64,000 nucleotides of DNA from Candidatus Omnitrophota bacterium (GCA_023818695.1 JAMWCF010000002.1:1-64000); one strand, 5' to 3'. Positions 17,406 to 26,230 are shown, counted from the first letter of the stretch. The notes: generated by a model not told the origin, from the sequence alone. Numbers and translations are program-made.

Positions 17406-20400
17406 GTGCTCCGTTTTTCGCAGGGGCGGAGAGTGGCTTTTCCCATTCTCCTGCTCTGTCTCTTTCTCACGGTTCTCTTCTGGCGGTACACCGCCTACAA
17501 CACCGCCCGCGAAGCGAGGCGGAAATTCCAGGATGCCGTTGACGCCTCCCATCAGCTGATCAAAAGCCGGCTGGATCTCTGTCTGAATGCCCTCTACGGC
17601 TACCAGGGACTTTTCGCCGCCAGCCAGACCGTCACCAGGCAGGAGTTTGCGGCTTACTCGAAGGGGATCGACCTCCGGCAGAATTACCCCGGCCTTTCTT
17701 CCGTCAGCTTCGTGGAAAGGGTTCCCGCCGACAGGAAAGCGGAATTCCTTCAGAGGGTCCGGACCGACACCAGCGTCAATCCGGAGGGCTTCGGCCAGTT
17801 TTCCATCTACCCGGTCGGCTCGAGGGAAGAGTACTGGGTCGTTAATTACATCGAGCCGTTTCAGGGACACGAGGAGGCACACGGTTTCGATTTTTCGACC
17901 GAACCGGTCCGCAGAGCGGCGCTTGAAAAGGCCTGGCAGACAGGCAAACCGACCGCCACAGGCCGGATCTCCCTGCTGACCGGCACCGGCAACCGGGCCG
18001 GATTCCTGGTCTTCCTGCCGGTCTTCCCGCCGGAGAGCCCGGATCTGCCGCTTGAAGAGCGCCGCCAGCAGCTCAAAGGTTTCATCGTCGGAGAGTTCCA
18101 CGTCTTAGAGCTGTTCCGCGAGCTTTCCAGCCGCCCCCACTTTGCGCCACGCGTCGATTTCGAGATTTTCGACGGCCAGGGGCTGACCGACCAGCACCTC
18201 CTTTACGACCACCGGAAAGGGCAGAGGACCTGGGTGCCGGATTACCGCCCCCGTTTTTCCCAGCAGAGGACGCTGGCGGTGGCGGACCAGCAGTGGCGCC
18301 TCTCCTTCGCCGCGATGCCGGGGTTCGGCCTGACGGAGGCCAAGGAGGGGCTGCCGATCCTCGTCCTGTGCGCGGGGATCGTCTTCAGCTTCCTTCTTTT
18401 CGGGATCGTTTATTCGCTCTCCTCGTCCCGCATCCGTTCGATGAGTTTGGCCGAGCGAATGACGCGGGAGTTCAAGGAGAGTGAAGAGCGCTACCGCCTG
18501 ATGGCGGAAAACTCCACGGACATGATCTCCCGGCACACCCCCACCGGCATCTATCTTTACGCCTCTCCCGCCTCCAAAAACCTGACCGCTTACGAACCCC
18601 AGGAGTTGACCGGCCACGCGATGCAGGAGTTCATTCACCCTCAGGACCTGCCGAAGGTGGAAACGGTGATGTCGGCGGCTTCGGGGGAGGACGTTTTCAC
18701 GATCCGGTACAGGGTTCGCCGGAAGGATGGCGGGATGCTGTGGGTGGAGACGACCTGCCGGCGCGTTCGCGATCCCCAAACGAAGGCGGTCCGGGAGATC
18801 ATCGCCGTCTCCAGGGATATCAGCGACCGACAGAAGACGGAAAAGGAGTTGGCCCGGTTGGCCGCCTTCCCGGAGGAAAATCCCAACCCGGTCATTGAGC
18901 TGGATGAGGAGGGGGCTATCTCCTACCTGAACCAGGCCGCTAAATCGCAGTTCCCAAAACTCCTGGATCAAGGGCTTCGCCACCCAATCCTGGAGGGGGT
19001 GGTGCTGGCGGCCGCGGAGCTGGAAAAGGGGGAGCGGCGGTCATTGGAGAGGGAGGTCCAGGTCGGCGAGTCGGTCTTTGAGGAGCTGATTTCCCTCGTT
19101 CCCGAAAGCCGCTCCATCCGCATCTACGCGCTGGATGTCACGCATCGAAAACGGTTCGAACGCCAGCGCCAGGAACAGGCGCGGCAGCTCGAAAAAACGA
19201 ACAAGGAGCTGGTTCACCAGCAGAAGATCATGCAGCAGCTGCTGGCGGATCTGCAGTCGTCCAAGAGCCAGCTGGAGGCCTCCAACAAGAAGCTGGCAGA
19301 ACTGCTCTCCGTGAAGGATGAGTTCGTGGCGAAGGTCAGTCACGAATTGAGGACCCCGTTGACGGCGATCAAAGAGGGGGTCCGCCTCCTGCTGGATTCC
19401 GCGCTGGGGCCTGTCAATGAGGAACAGGTCGATTTCCTCAAGACGATCGAGGAGAGTATCGATCGGCTCGCCGAGCTGATCAACAATCTCCTGGACCTCT
19501 CGAAGCTGCAGGCGGGCCGTCTGCGGCTGGTCCGGCAGAAGGTCAGCATCCAGGAGCTGATCGAATCCACCATCCGCAGCTACAGGATGATCGCCGGCTC
19601 CCGGAGATTGACCGTCGAGTGCGGCGTGGTGCCGGCGGTCTTCGCCGATCCGAACCGGATCCTGCAGGTTCTGGGCAACCTTTTTTCAAACGCTATCAAG
19701 TTCACCGGCGAGCGCGGCAACATCGTTTTTTCCGTTGATGTCCGGGACGGGCAGGTGGCCGTCTCGGTCAAAGACGACGGTCCGGGCATTTCCGAAGAGG
19801 ACCTCAAGAAGCTGTTTCAGAAGTTTTCGCAGGTCGGGGATGCAGCCAGCCAGACGCGCGGAACCGGTTTAGGGCTGGCGTTGTGCAAGGAGCTGGTGGA
19901 GCTGCACGGAGGATCCATCGGCGTCACATCCGAGCTCGGCACGGGGACCGTTTTTACCTTCACGCTGCCGATCTATACATCGGAAATGGCCCTGGAGAAA
20001 TCTTTCGAGCAGCTTGTGGAATCCGCCGGCCGGGCCGAGAACGAGGTGGTCGCCTTGATCGTGGTCGACCTGGCGCAGTTCACCGGTCCCTTAGCCGCCG
20101 CCAAGGAATGGGACCCGGCGACCTGCGCTCAAAAAGTCGTCGACCTGGCTAGGTCCCATCTGAAAAGGAACGATGTCGTTATGGAGATCGGCAGCCACTC
20201 GGGCGTCGTGCTGCTCTCCGCCCAGTCGGCCGGGATCGCGTCGGTGGCCCAGCGGTTGAAGAAACTTTTGGCGGAGTGGCTCATGTCGACCGCGTCGTTG
20301 AAGATGCTTCCGGACATCCGAATCGGGACGGCCGTCTACCCGGAGGACGGTTTGGACGTCATGACGCTGCTGGCCAAGGCGAATTCCGCTCTTCAGGCGG

Positions 20401-20420
20401 CCAGCGGAAAGCACGCGTGA
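17406..20420 (+). CDS. CHASE-PAS hybrid histidine kinase with degenerate GGDEF-like C-terminus
   Basis: A protein of 1004 residues starting at GTG with GGAGGG upstream. A membrane helix (11-28), an extracytoplasmic CHASE domain (about 40-240) and a second helix (316-340) form the sensor. PAS domains at 360-475 and 485-580 and a coiled coil (585-640) lead to the HisKA domain, with His646 in S-H-E-L-R-T-P-L. The ATPase domain follows: N box N-L-F-S-N-A-I-K-F, G1 D-D-G-P-G-I, G2 G-T-G-L-G-L. Residues ~880-1000 have the outline of a GGDEF domain, but the signature is replaced by G-S-H-S-G at 929-933, so it should not make cyclic di-GMP. The stop overlaps the start of the receiver gene, its likely partner. 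Confidence 0.92.
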   Translation: MLRFSQGRRVAFPILLLCLFLTVLFWRYTAYNTAREARRKFQDAVDASHQLIKSRLDLCLNALYGYQGLFAASQTVTRQEFAAYSKGIDLRQNYPGLSSVSFVERVPADRKAEFLQRVRTDTSVNPEGFGQFSIYPVGSREEYWVVNYIEPFQGHEEAHGFDFSTEPVRRAALEKAWQTGKPTATGRISLLTGTGNRAGFLVFLPVFPPESPDLPLEERRQQLKGFIVGEFHVLELFRELSSRPHFAPRVDFEIFDGQGLTDQHLLYDHRKGQRTWVPDYRPRFSQQRTLAVADQQWRLSFAAMPGFGLTEAKEGLPILVLCAGIVFSFLLFGIVYSLSSSRIRSMSLAERMTREFKESEERYRLMAENSTDMISRHTPTGIYLYASPASKNLTAYEPQELTGHAMQEFIHPQDLPKVETVMSAASGEDVFTIRYRVRRKDGGMLWVETTCRRVRDPQTKAVREIIAVSRDISDRQKTEKELARLAAFPEENPNPVIELDEEGAISYLNQAAKSQFPKLLDQGLRHPILEGVVLAAAELEKGERRSLEREVQVGESVFEELISLVPESRSIRIYALDVTHRKRFERQRQEQARQLEKTNKELVHQQKIMQQLLADLQSSKSQLEASNKKLAELLSVKDEFVAKVSHELRTPLTAIKEGVRLLLDSALGPVNEEQVDFLKTIEESIDRLAELINNLLDLSKLQAGRLRLVRQKVSIQELIESTIRSYRMIAGSRRLTVECGVVPAVFADPNRILQVLGNLFSNAIKFTGERGNIVFSVDVRDGQVAVSVKDDGPGISEEDLKKLFQKFSQVGDAASQTRGTGLGLALCKELVELHGGSIGVTSELGTGTVFTFTLPIYTSEMALEKSFEQLVESAGRAENEVVALIVVDLAQFTGPLAAAKEWDPATCAQKVVDLARSHLKRNDVVMEIGSHSGVVLLSAQSAGIASVAQRLKKLLAEWLMSTASLKMLPDIRIGTAVYPEDGLDVMTLLAKANSALQAASGKHA

Positions 20421-20794
20421 AGATCCTTCTGGTCGACGATGAGCCGAGCATCGTCAAGATGGTGGGCAAGCGTCTTGAGATCGCCGGTTTTCAGGTGGTC
20501 GTCGCCATGGACGGGGAGGAGGCGCTTCAGAAGGCCAGTTCCGAAAAACCGGATCTGATTATTCTGGATTTCATGCTGCCCAAAAAAAACGGCTATGAGG
20601 TCTGTTCTCTTTTGAAGAAGGATCAGCGGTACCAGAAGATCCCCGTACTTCTTTTCACGGCGAAGGCGGCCGAGGAGGGGGAGAAGATCGGGGCCGGCTG
20701 CGGCGCCGACGGTTATATCCGCAAGCCGTTCCAGGCCCAGGAGTTTTTGGACACTATTCACGGCCTTATCGGGAAATCAAAGGGGAGTGTCTGA
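20417..20794 (+). CDS. Single-domain response regulator (receiver only)
   Basis: A protein of 125 residues. The GTG at 20417 overlaps the kinase stop and begins the family-typical V-K-I-L-L-V-D-D-E-P; an in-frame ATG farther upstream would lie inside the kinase gene. The acidic pair at the start, the phospho-acceptor Asp in I-L-D-F-M-L-P, the Thr in F-T-A-K and the Lys in R-K-P-F are all present. There is no output domain, so it must act by protein contact, perhaps on the secretion machinery encoded directly downstream (inference from position). Confidence 0.93.
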   Translation: MKILLVDDEPSIVKMVGKRLEIAGFQVVVAMDGEEALQKASSEKPDLIILDFMLPKKNGYEVCSLLKKDQRYQKIPVLLFTAKAAEEGEKIGAGCGADGYIRKPFQAQEFLDTIHGLIGKSKGSV

Positions 20795-20801
20795 AAAAAC
20801 A

Positions 20802-21242
20802 ATGAAAATGAGAAAAAAGAAGGGGTTCACCCTCATCGAACTTATGCTGGTGATTGTGATCATCGGCGCGCTGGTCGCCATGGTCGTTCCCAAACTGGCG
20901 GGCCGCTCCGAACAGGCCCGCCGGACGGCGGCGGAAGCCGACATTAAGGGAAACTTGAGTTTGGCGCTGCGGCTTTATGAGGTGGACAACGGCCGCTATC
21001 CCACCACCGAACAGGGGCTTAAGGCGCTCCTTGAAAAGCCGGCCGCCCCACCGCTGCCGACCAACTGGAAGGGCCCCTACATTGAACAAGAGCCGGTTGA
21101 TCCGTGGGGAAAACCTTACAACTATCGGTATCCGGGGACCCATCCGCCCCGGGATTACGATCTTTTTTCCTATGGTCCCGATGGGGTGCAAAGCGATGAC
21201 GACGTCACGAACTGGGGGCAGGCGACAAGCGAAGGTAAATAA
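20802..21242 (+). CDS. gspG: Major pseudopilin GspG
   Basis: A protein of 146 residues. A short basic leader M-K-M-R-K-K-K-G precedes F-T-L-I-E-L, the prepilin peptidase site with Glu at +5, then a hydrophobic helix. The C-terminal region has D-P-W-G-K-P-Y-N-Y and Y-D-L-F-S-Y-G-P-D-G, the calcium-loop pattern that separates GspG from type IV pilins. The ATG at 20802 is preferred. An upstream GTG at 20787 sits directly on the GGGGA motif, which leaves no spacing. It overlaps gspI by TAATG. Confidence 0.93.
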   Translation: MKMRKKKGFTLIELMLVIVIIGALVAMVVPKLAGRSEQARRTAAEADIKGNLSLALRLYEVDNGRYPTTEQGLKALLEKPAAPPLPTNWKGPYIEQEPVDPWGKPYNYRYPGTHPPRDYDLFSYGPDGVQSDDDVTNWGQATSEGK

Positions 21243-21640
21243 TGACCAGGTGCCAGAGGGGGTTGACGCTGATCGAGGTGCTGGGGGCGATCGTGCTGAT
21301 CGCCATCGCGGGGGTGGGATCGCTCCAGGCCCTGGCGGCCATTTCGCGGGCCATCCAGACGGCCGAAAGCCGGGTGATCGCCTATCAGTTCGCCAGCTCC
21401 AAGTTCGGGGATCTGCAGGTCACATTTTTTGAAAAACGCTCTTTCGACATCTCGGAAGAGGGCTCTTTCCGGCAGGGTGGAATCGAGTATCGCTGGTTTG
21501 CCCGGGCCGAAGAGGTTGAAGAGGGTACTTCGTTGGGGCAGCTTTCAGTGGGTGTCGACTGGGGCGCGGGCAGGGGAGCCGGAAATTACGGGATCACGAT
21601 GTTTCTCTTGCAGCGGCCGGAGGAGGCGGCGGGGGAGTGA
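21242..21640 (+). CDS. gspI: Minor pseudopilin, GspI-like
   Basis: A protein of 132 residues with prepilin cleavage site Q-R-G before L-T-L-I-E-V and a hydrophobic N-terminal helix. The remainder is a short beta-rich domain without a recognisable active site. Assignment to GspI rather than GspH rests on position between gspG and a GspJ-like gene and on length. It should cap the pseudopilus with J and K. Both ends overlap neighbouring genes. Confidence 0.7.
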   Translation: MTRCQRGLTLIEVLGAIVLIAIAGVGSLQALAAISRAIQTAESRVIAYQFASSKFGDLQVTFFEKRSFDISEEGSFRQGGIEYRWFARAEEVEEGTSLGQLSVGVDWGAGRGAGNYGITMFLLQRPEEAAGE

Positions 21641-22233
21641 AGCCAAGAACCGGTTTTACGCTGGTGGAGCTGCTGGTGTCCGTGACGCTGGTCGCCATGA
21701 TCACCGGCGTCACCGTTTCGATCGTCATGGGGGGATTCAGGGTTTGGGACCGGTGGAGGGAATATTCCGGGCGGCATCTGCAGGTCCGTCTGGCGCTGGA
21801 GGAGTTCAGCCGAGATCTTCGCAACATGCACCGGTTCCGACCCATCCCCTTGGACGGGCGGTACGATCAGATTTCTTTCCCCGCTCTTCTGGAGTTTGAC
21901 ACAAGGGAGGGGAAAAGGGTCCTCGACATAGGCAGGGTCGCTTATTTTTTCAACGACGCCGCGGGGACGTTATCTCGATCCGAACATTCCTACAGAGGTT
22001 TAAGCGGCTCCTCCATTCGCGATGGGGAAAAGATCATTGTGGAAGGGATCGACAGGGTCCGTTTCTTTTTTTATAAGCCGGAGGCGATGGGCGGGACCGG
22101 CTGGACCGATGCCTGGGATGAAAAGGAAGAGAATTTTTCGCCGCAAGCCATCAAGCTGGAGATTGGGTACACCCCTTATGACAAAAAAGAGATGGTGCAG
22201 CAGTCCGTCGTGGTCATTATTCCCACGTCGTGA
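21637..22233 (+). CDS. gspJ: Minor pseudopilin, GspJ-like
   Basis: A protein of 198 residues with leader M-K-P-R-T-G and cleavage before F-T-L-V-E-L, then the hydrophobic helix. Length and the W-x-x-W ... L-x-x-F-x-R-D-L pattern after the helix fit GspJ. The GTG start overlaps the stop of gspI. The gene overlaps gspK by 56 bases in another frame. Confidence 0.8.
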   Translation: MKPRTGFTLVELLVSVTLVAMITGVTVSIVMGGFRVWDRWREYSGRHLQVRLALEEFSRDLRNMHRFRPIPLDGRYDQISFPALLEFDTREGKRVLDIGRVAYFFNDAAGTLSRSEHSYRGLSGSSIRDGEKIIVEGIDRVRFFFYKPEAMGGTGWTDAWDEKEENFSPQAIKLEIGYTPYDKKEMVQQSVVVIIPTS

Positions 22234-23167
22234 GAGCGGTTCAGTCTTCATTCTTGCTGTTTGGGCGGTCACGCTGTTGAGTTTCATGGCGGTGGCGATC
22301 GGCGTGAACGTGGAGGCCATGCTCGGGTTTGTCAGGCGTCTGGAGAAGCAATCCCGGGTTTATTACCGGTTAGCCGGGGGGCCGCATTGGGTGCTGATGG
22401 TTTTGTCCCAGGATGATACGCCCGGATACGACAGCGCCGAAGAGACGATGTTTCTCCTGAAAGAATGGGCTGTGCTGCGGGACCCCGATGTGAAGGTGGA
22501 GACGGAGCAGGAGTTTTTGCCGGATGAAGACGGGAAGATCAACCTGAACACGGCGCCGGAGGATGTCTTGAAGCGTCTCTTCCACCGGGCCGGCGTGGAA
22601 GATCCCGCCATGATAACCGATTCGATCATTGACTGGAGAGACGAAGACGACGACGCCCGTCCCTATGGGGCTGAAGATTTTTACTATCAGACGCTGCCCG
22701 AACCGTACGAATGCAAAGACGAAGCGTTCGAGTCGGTGGAGGAGCTTCTGCTGGTCAGGGGGATGAGTTTCGATCTCTGGGAAAGGGTGAAGAGTTCCAT
22801 CACTGTCTATGGTTCGGGAAGCGTGAATATGAACACGGCCAGCGAGGAGACCCTGGCTGTGATGGGCCTGTCGGAGCCGGCCGTCTCGGCCATTGTCGTT
22901 TATAAAGCAGGGGAGGATGACCGCCTGGGGACGCCGGACGACAGAGTTTTCACCTCCACCCAGCAGATACTCATGGAAATGGACCAAAAGGTTCCGATCG
23001 AAGATCAAAATCGGCTGGCCCAGTTTGTCCAGGACGGTTTTCTGGGTGTGACATCGCAAGCGTACATTTTTTCGGCCCGCGGGGAGTTGACGTCCGAGAA
23101 AGACAGGAGGTCCCTGTGGGCTGTCGTGGACCGCGCAGGCCGGATCGCGGCCTGGCGGGAGGGATAA
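22178..23167 (+). CDS. gspK: Minor pseudopilin GspK (tip protein)
   Basis: A protein of 330 residues. The frame is open far upstream inside gspJ. The ATG at 22178 is the last start before the pilin-like segment R-R-E-S-G followed by S-V-F-I-L-A-V-W-A-V, and it gives a plausible leader. The mature protein has the GspK helix-hairpin-helix-type repeats: I-N-L-N-T-A-P-E-D-V-L and V-N-M-N-T-A-S-E-E-T-L are the paired motifs. An acidic D-W-R-D-E-D-D-D segment is the usual metal-binding region. It is larger than the other pseudopilins, as expected for the tip. Confidence 0.88.
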   Translation: MTKKRWCSSPSWSLFPRRESGSVFILAVWAVTLLSFMAVAIGVNVEAMLGFVRRLEKQSRVYYRLAGGPHWVLMVLSQDDTPGYDSAEETMFLLKEWAVLRDPDVKVETEQEFLPDEDGKINLNTAPEDVLKRLFHRAGVEDPAMITDSIIDWRDEDDDARPYGAEDFYYQTLPEPYECKDEAFESVEELLLVRGMSFDLWERVKSSITVYGSGSVNMNTASEETLAVMGLSEPAVSAIVVYKAGEDDRLGTPDDRVFTSTQQILMEMDQKVPIEDQNRLAQFVQDGFLGVTSQAYIFSARGELTSEKDRRSLWAVVDRAGRIAAWREG

Positions 23168-23176
23168 AGGCGGCTG

Positions 23177-24727
23177 ATGGAGGATCAGGGAAAAGAGAAA
23201 AAGGGGGGCGGTCAAACAGCGGCGGACCGGAAACCGGTTCCGGCCAAACCGGTCCAGCGTTCCTTGAGGGTTTTGCCGGGCTGCAGGAGCGTCGTTTCCC
23301 TGGACAGCCAGTGGTTTAAGCTGGTGTACACCCTGCCGGGGCCGCAGGGACGGGTCATCCACCGCTTTTTCGCCGAATCGATCACCGGCTTGAGCGACGC
23401 CCAGATCGCGAAGCTTCTCGCGGAGAAATTGGGCCGGTCGGCCGGCTTCGATCCCGGCCGAGTCACGATCGCCAACCCATCCCAGTTCACCACCATCCGG
23501 CTCACCGACCTGCCCTCGGTCGATCCCGCCGAGATTCGGCAGATTGTCGACCTGCAAGCCGAACGGTACACCCCCTACGCCAAAGAGGAGATACTCGCCG
23601 GCTTCAAGATCGTCGGACAGGGGAAAACCGGCTATTCCCATGTCCTGATCGCGATTTCCCACCGGGACGTCGTCCAGCGGACCGTTTCGGTGCTGGACAG
23701 CATCGGATGGATGGCGGTTCATGTTGGGGCCGACCTGGAGGGATTGGTCAACTGGTTCCGCCTGGTCAAGGCAGGCAAGGGGGCCGGCTTTACGGAAAAG
23801 ACGGTCGTTCTTGTCGATGTGGATTGGAACAATTCAACGGTGGTGGTTCTTCAGGGAGGGCAGCCGGTTTTCCACCGCTCCATCGAATGCGGAGCGGCCC
23901 ACCTGGCCGCCGACGCCGTGGCAGGGACCGCCACCTTGACGGGAGAGCTCCAGCGCTCTCTGGAGGCCCTGGAGGGGGAGGAAGGGGTTTTGCCCCCTTC
24001 CGAAATCGTCTTGAGCGGCCTGGCCGAGCGCCGGCCGGCCCTCCAGACCGATCTCCAGCGGGATCTCAAACTGCCGGTGACCATCGTCAGCACCTTTTCC
24101 AAGCCGATTCCGATCCATGGCAGCGCCGCTTCCCAGCCAAACACGGCCCGCGTTTCCTTCTCCGGGCTGATCGGTTTGGCTCTGGGGTCGACCGACGTTG
24201 ATTTGACGCCGCAGCCGGTCAAACTGCGTCTGGCGTTCGAAAGCCGATCGCGGGCTCTGGTCATGCTGGGCGGTCAGCTGGTTGTGCTCCTGCTGCTGCT
24301 GACCTGCTGGGGGCTGGAAAAGATGATCAAGGTGGAGCGCTACGCCGCGAGGATCGAACGCCAGGAGCTCGCTATTCGGGCCAATGCCCGCGGTCTGGCC
24401 AAGGCCCTGGACCAGATCGGCGTCGTTCAAGACCGTCTCACGATGAGGGGCAAGCTGCTCGAGGTCACCTCCGCGGTGACGAAGGTTCTGCCGCCGGAAA
24501 TCCGCCTGGAGTCGATCGCGTTCACAGCGAACGAAAGCGTCATTCTGAAAGGGGTCTCCTCGGAGCTTCCTAAGGTTTACGAATTGACGAACGGTTTGGG
24601 CAAGCTGCCTGATTTTTCAAGCGTGACGGCCAGGCGGACCGCCAAACGCAGGGAAGGAGAGCAGAGCGTGACCGATTTCGAGATCGAGTGCCTGCTGAAC
24701 GTTCCTGGGAAGGGGGCGTCGCCGTGA
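23177..24727 (+). CDS. gspL: GspL/PilM-PilN-like inner-membrane assembly protein
   Basis: A protein of 516 residues. Residues ~35-345 form an actin-like PilM/GspL cytoplasmic domain, including a V-D-V-D-W-N-N-S-T strand and an I-V-L-S-G-L-A-E segment. A membrane helix lies near 355-375. The periplasmic part (about 380-510) has a coiled coil then a ferredoxin-like PilN fold ending D-F-E-I-E-C. The N-terminal 30 residues are charged and probably disordered. It recruits GspE. The stop overlaps the next gene as GTGA. Confidence 0.82.
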   Translation: MEDQGKEKKGGGQTAADRKPVPAKPVQRSLRVLPGCRSVVSLDSQWFKLVYTLPGPQGRVIHRFFAESITGLSDAQIAKLLAEKLGRSAGFDPGRVTIANPSQFTTIRLTDLPSVDPAEIRQIVDLQAERYTPYAKEEILAGFKIVGQGKTGYSHVLIAISHRDVVQRTVSVLDSIGWMAVHVGADLEGLVNWFRLVKAGKGAGFTEKTVVLVDVDWNNSTVVVLQGGQPVFHRSIECGAAHLAADAVAGTATLTGELQRSLEALEGEEGVLPPSEIVLSGLAERRPALQTDLQRDLKLPVTIVSTFSKPIPIHGSAASQPNTARVSFSGLIGLALGSTDVDLTPQPVKLRLAFESRSRALVMLGGQLVVLLLLLTCWGLEKMIKVERYAARIERQELAIRANARGLAKALDQIGVVQDRLTMRGKLLEVTSAVTKVLPPEIRLESIAFTANESVILKGVSSELPKVYELTNGLGKLPDFSSVTARRTAKRREGEQSVTDFEIECLLNVPGKGASP

Positions 24728-25278
24728 AAAAGCTGAAATTTTCCATCCCGAAGATCAAATGGGGACGCCGGGAAAAAATCCTGGGAACGGCGTGCGCCGC
24801 GATGATCTCCCTTGTTTTTATGGACCGCTTGGCAATCACCCCCTGGTTGCAGCGGATGGAATACCTCCGGGAGAACCTGGATTCCCTGGAGCAGACCCTG
24901 CTGACGGAGCAGCGGCTTTTGGCCAGGGAAAAGATGGTGCGCGACCATCTGGAACGGTTCAAAAAGTATCTCGTTCCGGTTTCAGACCCGGGCCTTCAGA
25001 TGGCCACCTTCCTGAAGGAGATACAGAAGCTGGCGGATGAGCATCAGATCGCTTCGCTGGAGATCAAGCCGCAGGAGGGGGAGGTCAACGATCTGTTCCA
25101 GATTTACATCTTTGATCTGCAGGGAGAGGGAGATTTCCGGCAGTGGATTCGCTTCGTCCATGCGATCGAATCCTCCCCGTCCCTCTTCCAGGTGGAACGG
25201 GCCAGGGTGGGCGTGAAAGAAAAACAGGAGGGGGTCCTAGACATCACCCTGCGCCTGACAGCCATCTCCTTCAGGTAG
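24724..25278 (+). CDS. gspM: GspM/PilO-like inner-membrane assembly protein
   Basis: A protein of 184 residues from a GTG that overlaps the gspL stop; earlier in-frame ATGs lie inside gspL. A basic N-terminus, one membrane helix (about 22-38), a coiled coil (48-85) and a ferredoxin-like periplasmic domain (90-180) give the PilO/GspM layout. It pairs with GspL. It is the last gene of the secretion operon; no gspC, gspD or gspH follows. Confidence 0.8.
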   Translation: MKKLKFSIPKIKWGRREKILGTACAAMISLVFMDRLAITPWLQRMEYLRENLDSLEQTLLTEQRLLAREKMVRDHLERFKKYLVPVSDPGLQMATFLKEIQKLADEHQIASLEIKPQEGEVNDLFQIYIFDLQGEGDFRQWIRFVHAIESSPSLFQVERARVGVKEKQEGVLDITLRLTAISFR

Positions 25279-25287
25279 CTCAAGAGT

Positions 25288-25941
25288 TTAAAGCCAGCCG
25301 CGGCGGTTTAAATCCGCCTCGATGTCGTGGAAGGTGGCGTAGGCAACCGCCGGAATTTTTTGCGTTGCGCACCAGGCCGCCAGTTCATCCTTCGCGAAGG
25401 TCAACCCCGCCACTTCGGCGGCGCAACGGTCGGTGACGCCGTTACCCACAAAGACGGTGAAATATCCCTGTTCTTTCCACGCTTTGACGGCGTCCGCTTT
25501 GCAGTGGCCGCAGTTGTCGCAGGCGGCCGACGGGTGGGGGTATTCCACACGCCACGACCCATTGTCGCGGACCAGCCGGTTTGCCAGGTACGGAACAGGC
25601 CACAGGCCGTGCCGCTGCATGACCGTTTCGACGCAGAGGTCGAATCCACCGCTCAAGAGGACGACCGGAATGCCGCTGTTTCTCATCCGGCTGAAGAACG
25701 GGGGGAACCCGGCGTCTAGGGCCACCCGTTCGCTCAACAGGTTTTTCAGTTGATGAAGATCCGCCCGGACGGAGCTCATCTCCTGCCGGAGACCTTCCCG
25801 GATCGACAAGGTTCCCGCGACGACCTGATCCTGGACGGATCGCCAGGAGGCGGAACCGTACCTGTCCAGGATCTCCACGAGGGTATCCTGCTTCGTCACG
25901 GTGCCGTCAAAATCGCATGCGATCAAAAGCGGCTGCTTCAT
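25288..25941 (-). CDS. HAD-family phosphatase, MtnX/phosphoserine phosphatase-like
   Basis: A protein of 217 residues. Motif I is D-F-D-G-T-V-T near residue 10 (nucleophile Asp10), motif II is L-L-S-G-G, motif III has Lys in G-H-C-K-A-D, and motif IV is V-G-N-G-V-T-D with the acidic residue kept. A C-D-N-C-G-H-C-K cluster could bind metal. The pattern is closest to methionine-salvage MtnX and phosphoserine phosphatase, but the substrate cannot be fixed. No salvage genes are adjacent. The ribosome binding site is AAGGAG just upstream of the ATG. It converges with gspM with a nine-base gap. Confidence 0.85.
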   Translation of the reverse strand: MKQPLLIACDFDGTVTKQDTLVEILDRYGSASWRSVQDQVVAGTLSIREGLRQEMSSVRADLHQLKNLLSERVALDAGFPPFFSRMRNSGIPVVLLSGGFDLCVETVMQRHGLWPVPYLANRLVRDNGSWRVEYPHPSAACDNCGHCKADAVKAWKEQGYFTVFVGNGVTDRCAAEVAGLTFAKDELAAWCATQKIPAVAYATFHDIEADLNRRGWL

Positions 25942-25967
25942 GTTCTCCTTGCATTCACAAGGTGGTT

Positions 25968-25997
25968 ATTATCCCGGCCGACACAATCTCTTGTCAA
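25968..25997 (-). promoter_or_regulatory. Sigma-70-type promoter for the HAD phosphatase gene
   Basis: On the minus strand TTGACA (25997-25992) is followed after 18 bases by GATAAT (25973-25968), one mismatch from consensus. The start codon lies 27 bases further on with AAGGAG between, a conventional leader. Confidence 0.7.
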
Positions 25998-26051
25998 TCC
26001 TTTCCTGCCCATGCGAGGGGGTCCATATGCAGTACGAGTCCCGCCATTCGT

Positions 26052-26152
26052 CCGGCGGCCGGAGTTCGCAGATACGCTCGGCTGGCCCGGCGTGCCCGCT
26101 CTCTCGAAGAACGGTCCGCGGCGGGACACCCCGAAGCAGGGGTGGCACCGTT
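26052..26152 (+). repeat. Most complete copy of the intergenic repeat, with T-box-like 3' end
   Basis: About 100 noncoding bases whose first half matches 16889-16945, middle matches 17027-17063 and last part matches 17234-17276. It contains the small inverted repeat CACCCC-GAAGCA-GGGGTG at 26127-26144. It ends in GGGGTGGCACCG, resembling a T-box antiterminator core. It lies just upstream of the transporter-operon promoter. No protein-coding or transposon features are seen. Confidence 0.6.
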
Positions 26153-26165
26153 GCGGTTGCGGAAA

Positions 26166-26194
26166 TTGACCCGCTACCCTGGGGATGGTAGACT
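26166..26194 (+). promoter_or_regulatory. Sigma-70-type promoter of the amino-sugar transporter operon
   Basis: TTGACC (26166-26171), a 17-base spacer, then TAGACT (26189-26194). Spacing is ideal. The expected start near 26201 gives a leader of about 30 bases containing AAGGAG before the TTG start at 26231. Confidence 0.65.
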
Positions 26195-26230
26195 AAATGC
26201 CTTCCGACGTTTATTGCCAAGGAGTGAAGG

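Noticed and set aside
20276..20416. Longer receiver protein starting at 20276
   Set aside because: The extension overlaps the kinase gene out of frame, and the receiver fold begins exactly at the GTG at 20417.
22022..22177. Longer version of GspK starting at 22022
   Set aside because: The extra residues are a shadow of gspJ. The pilin-like leader begins only after the ATG at 22178.
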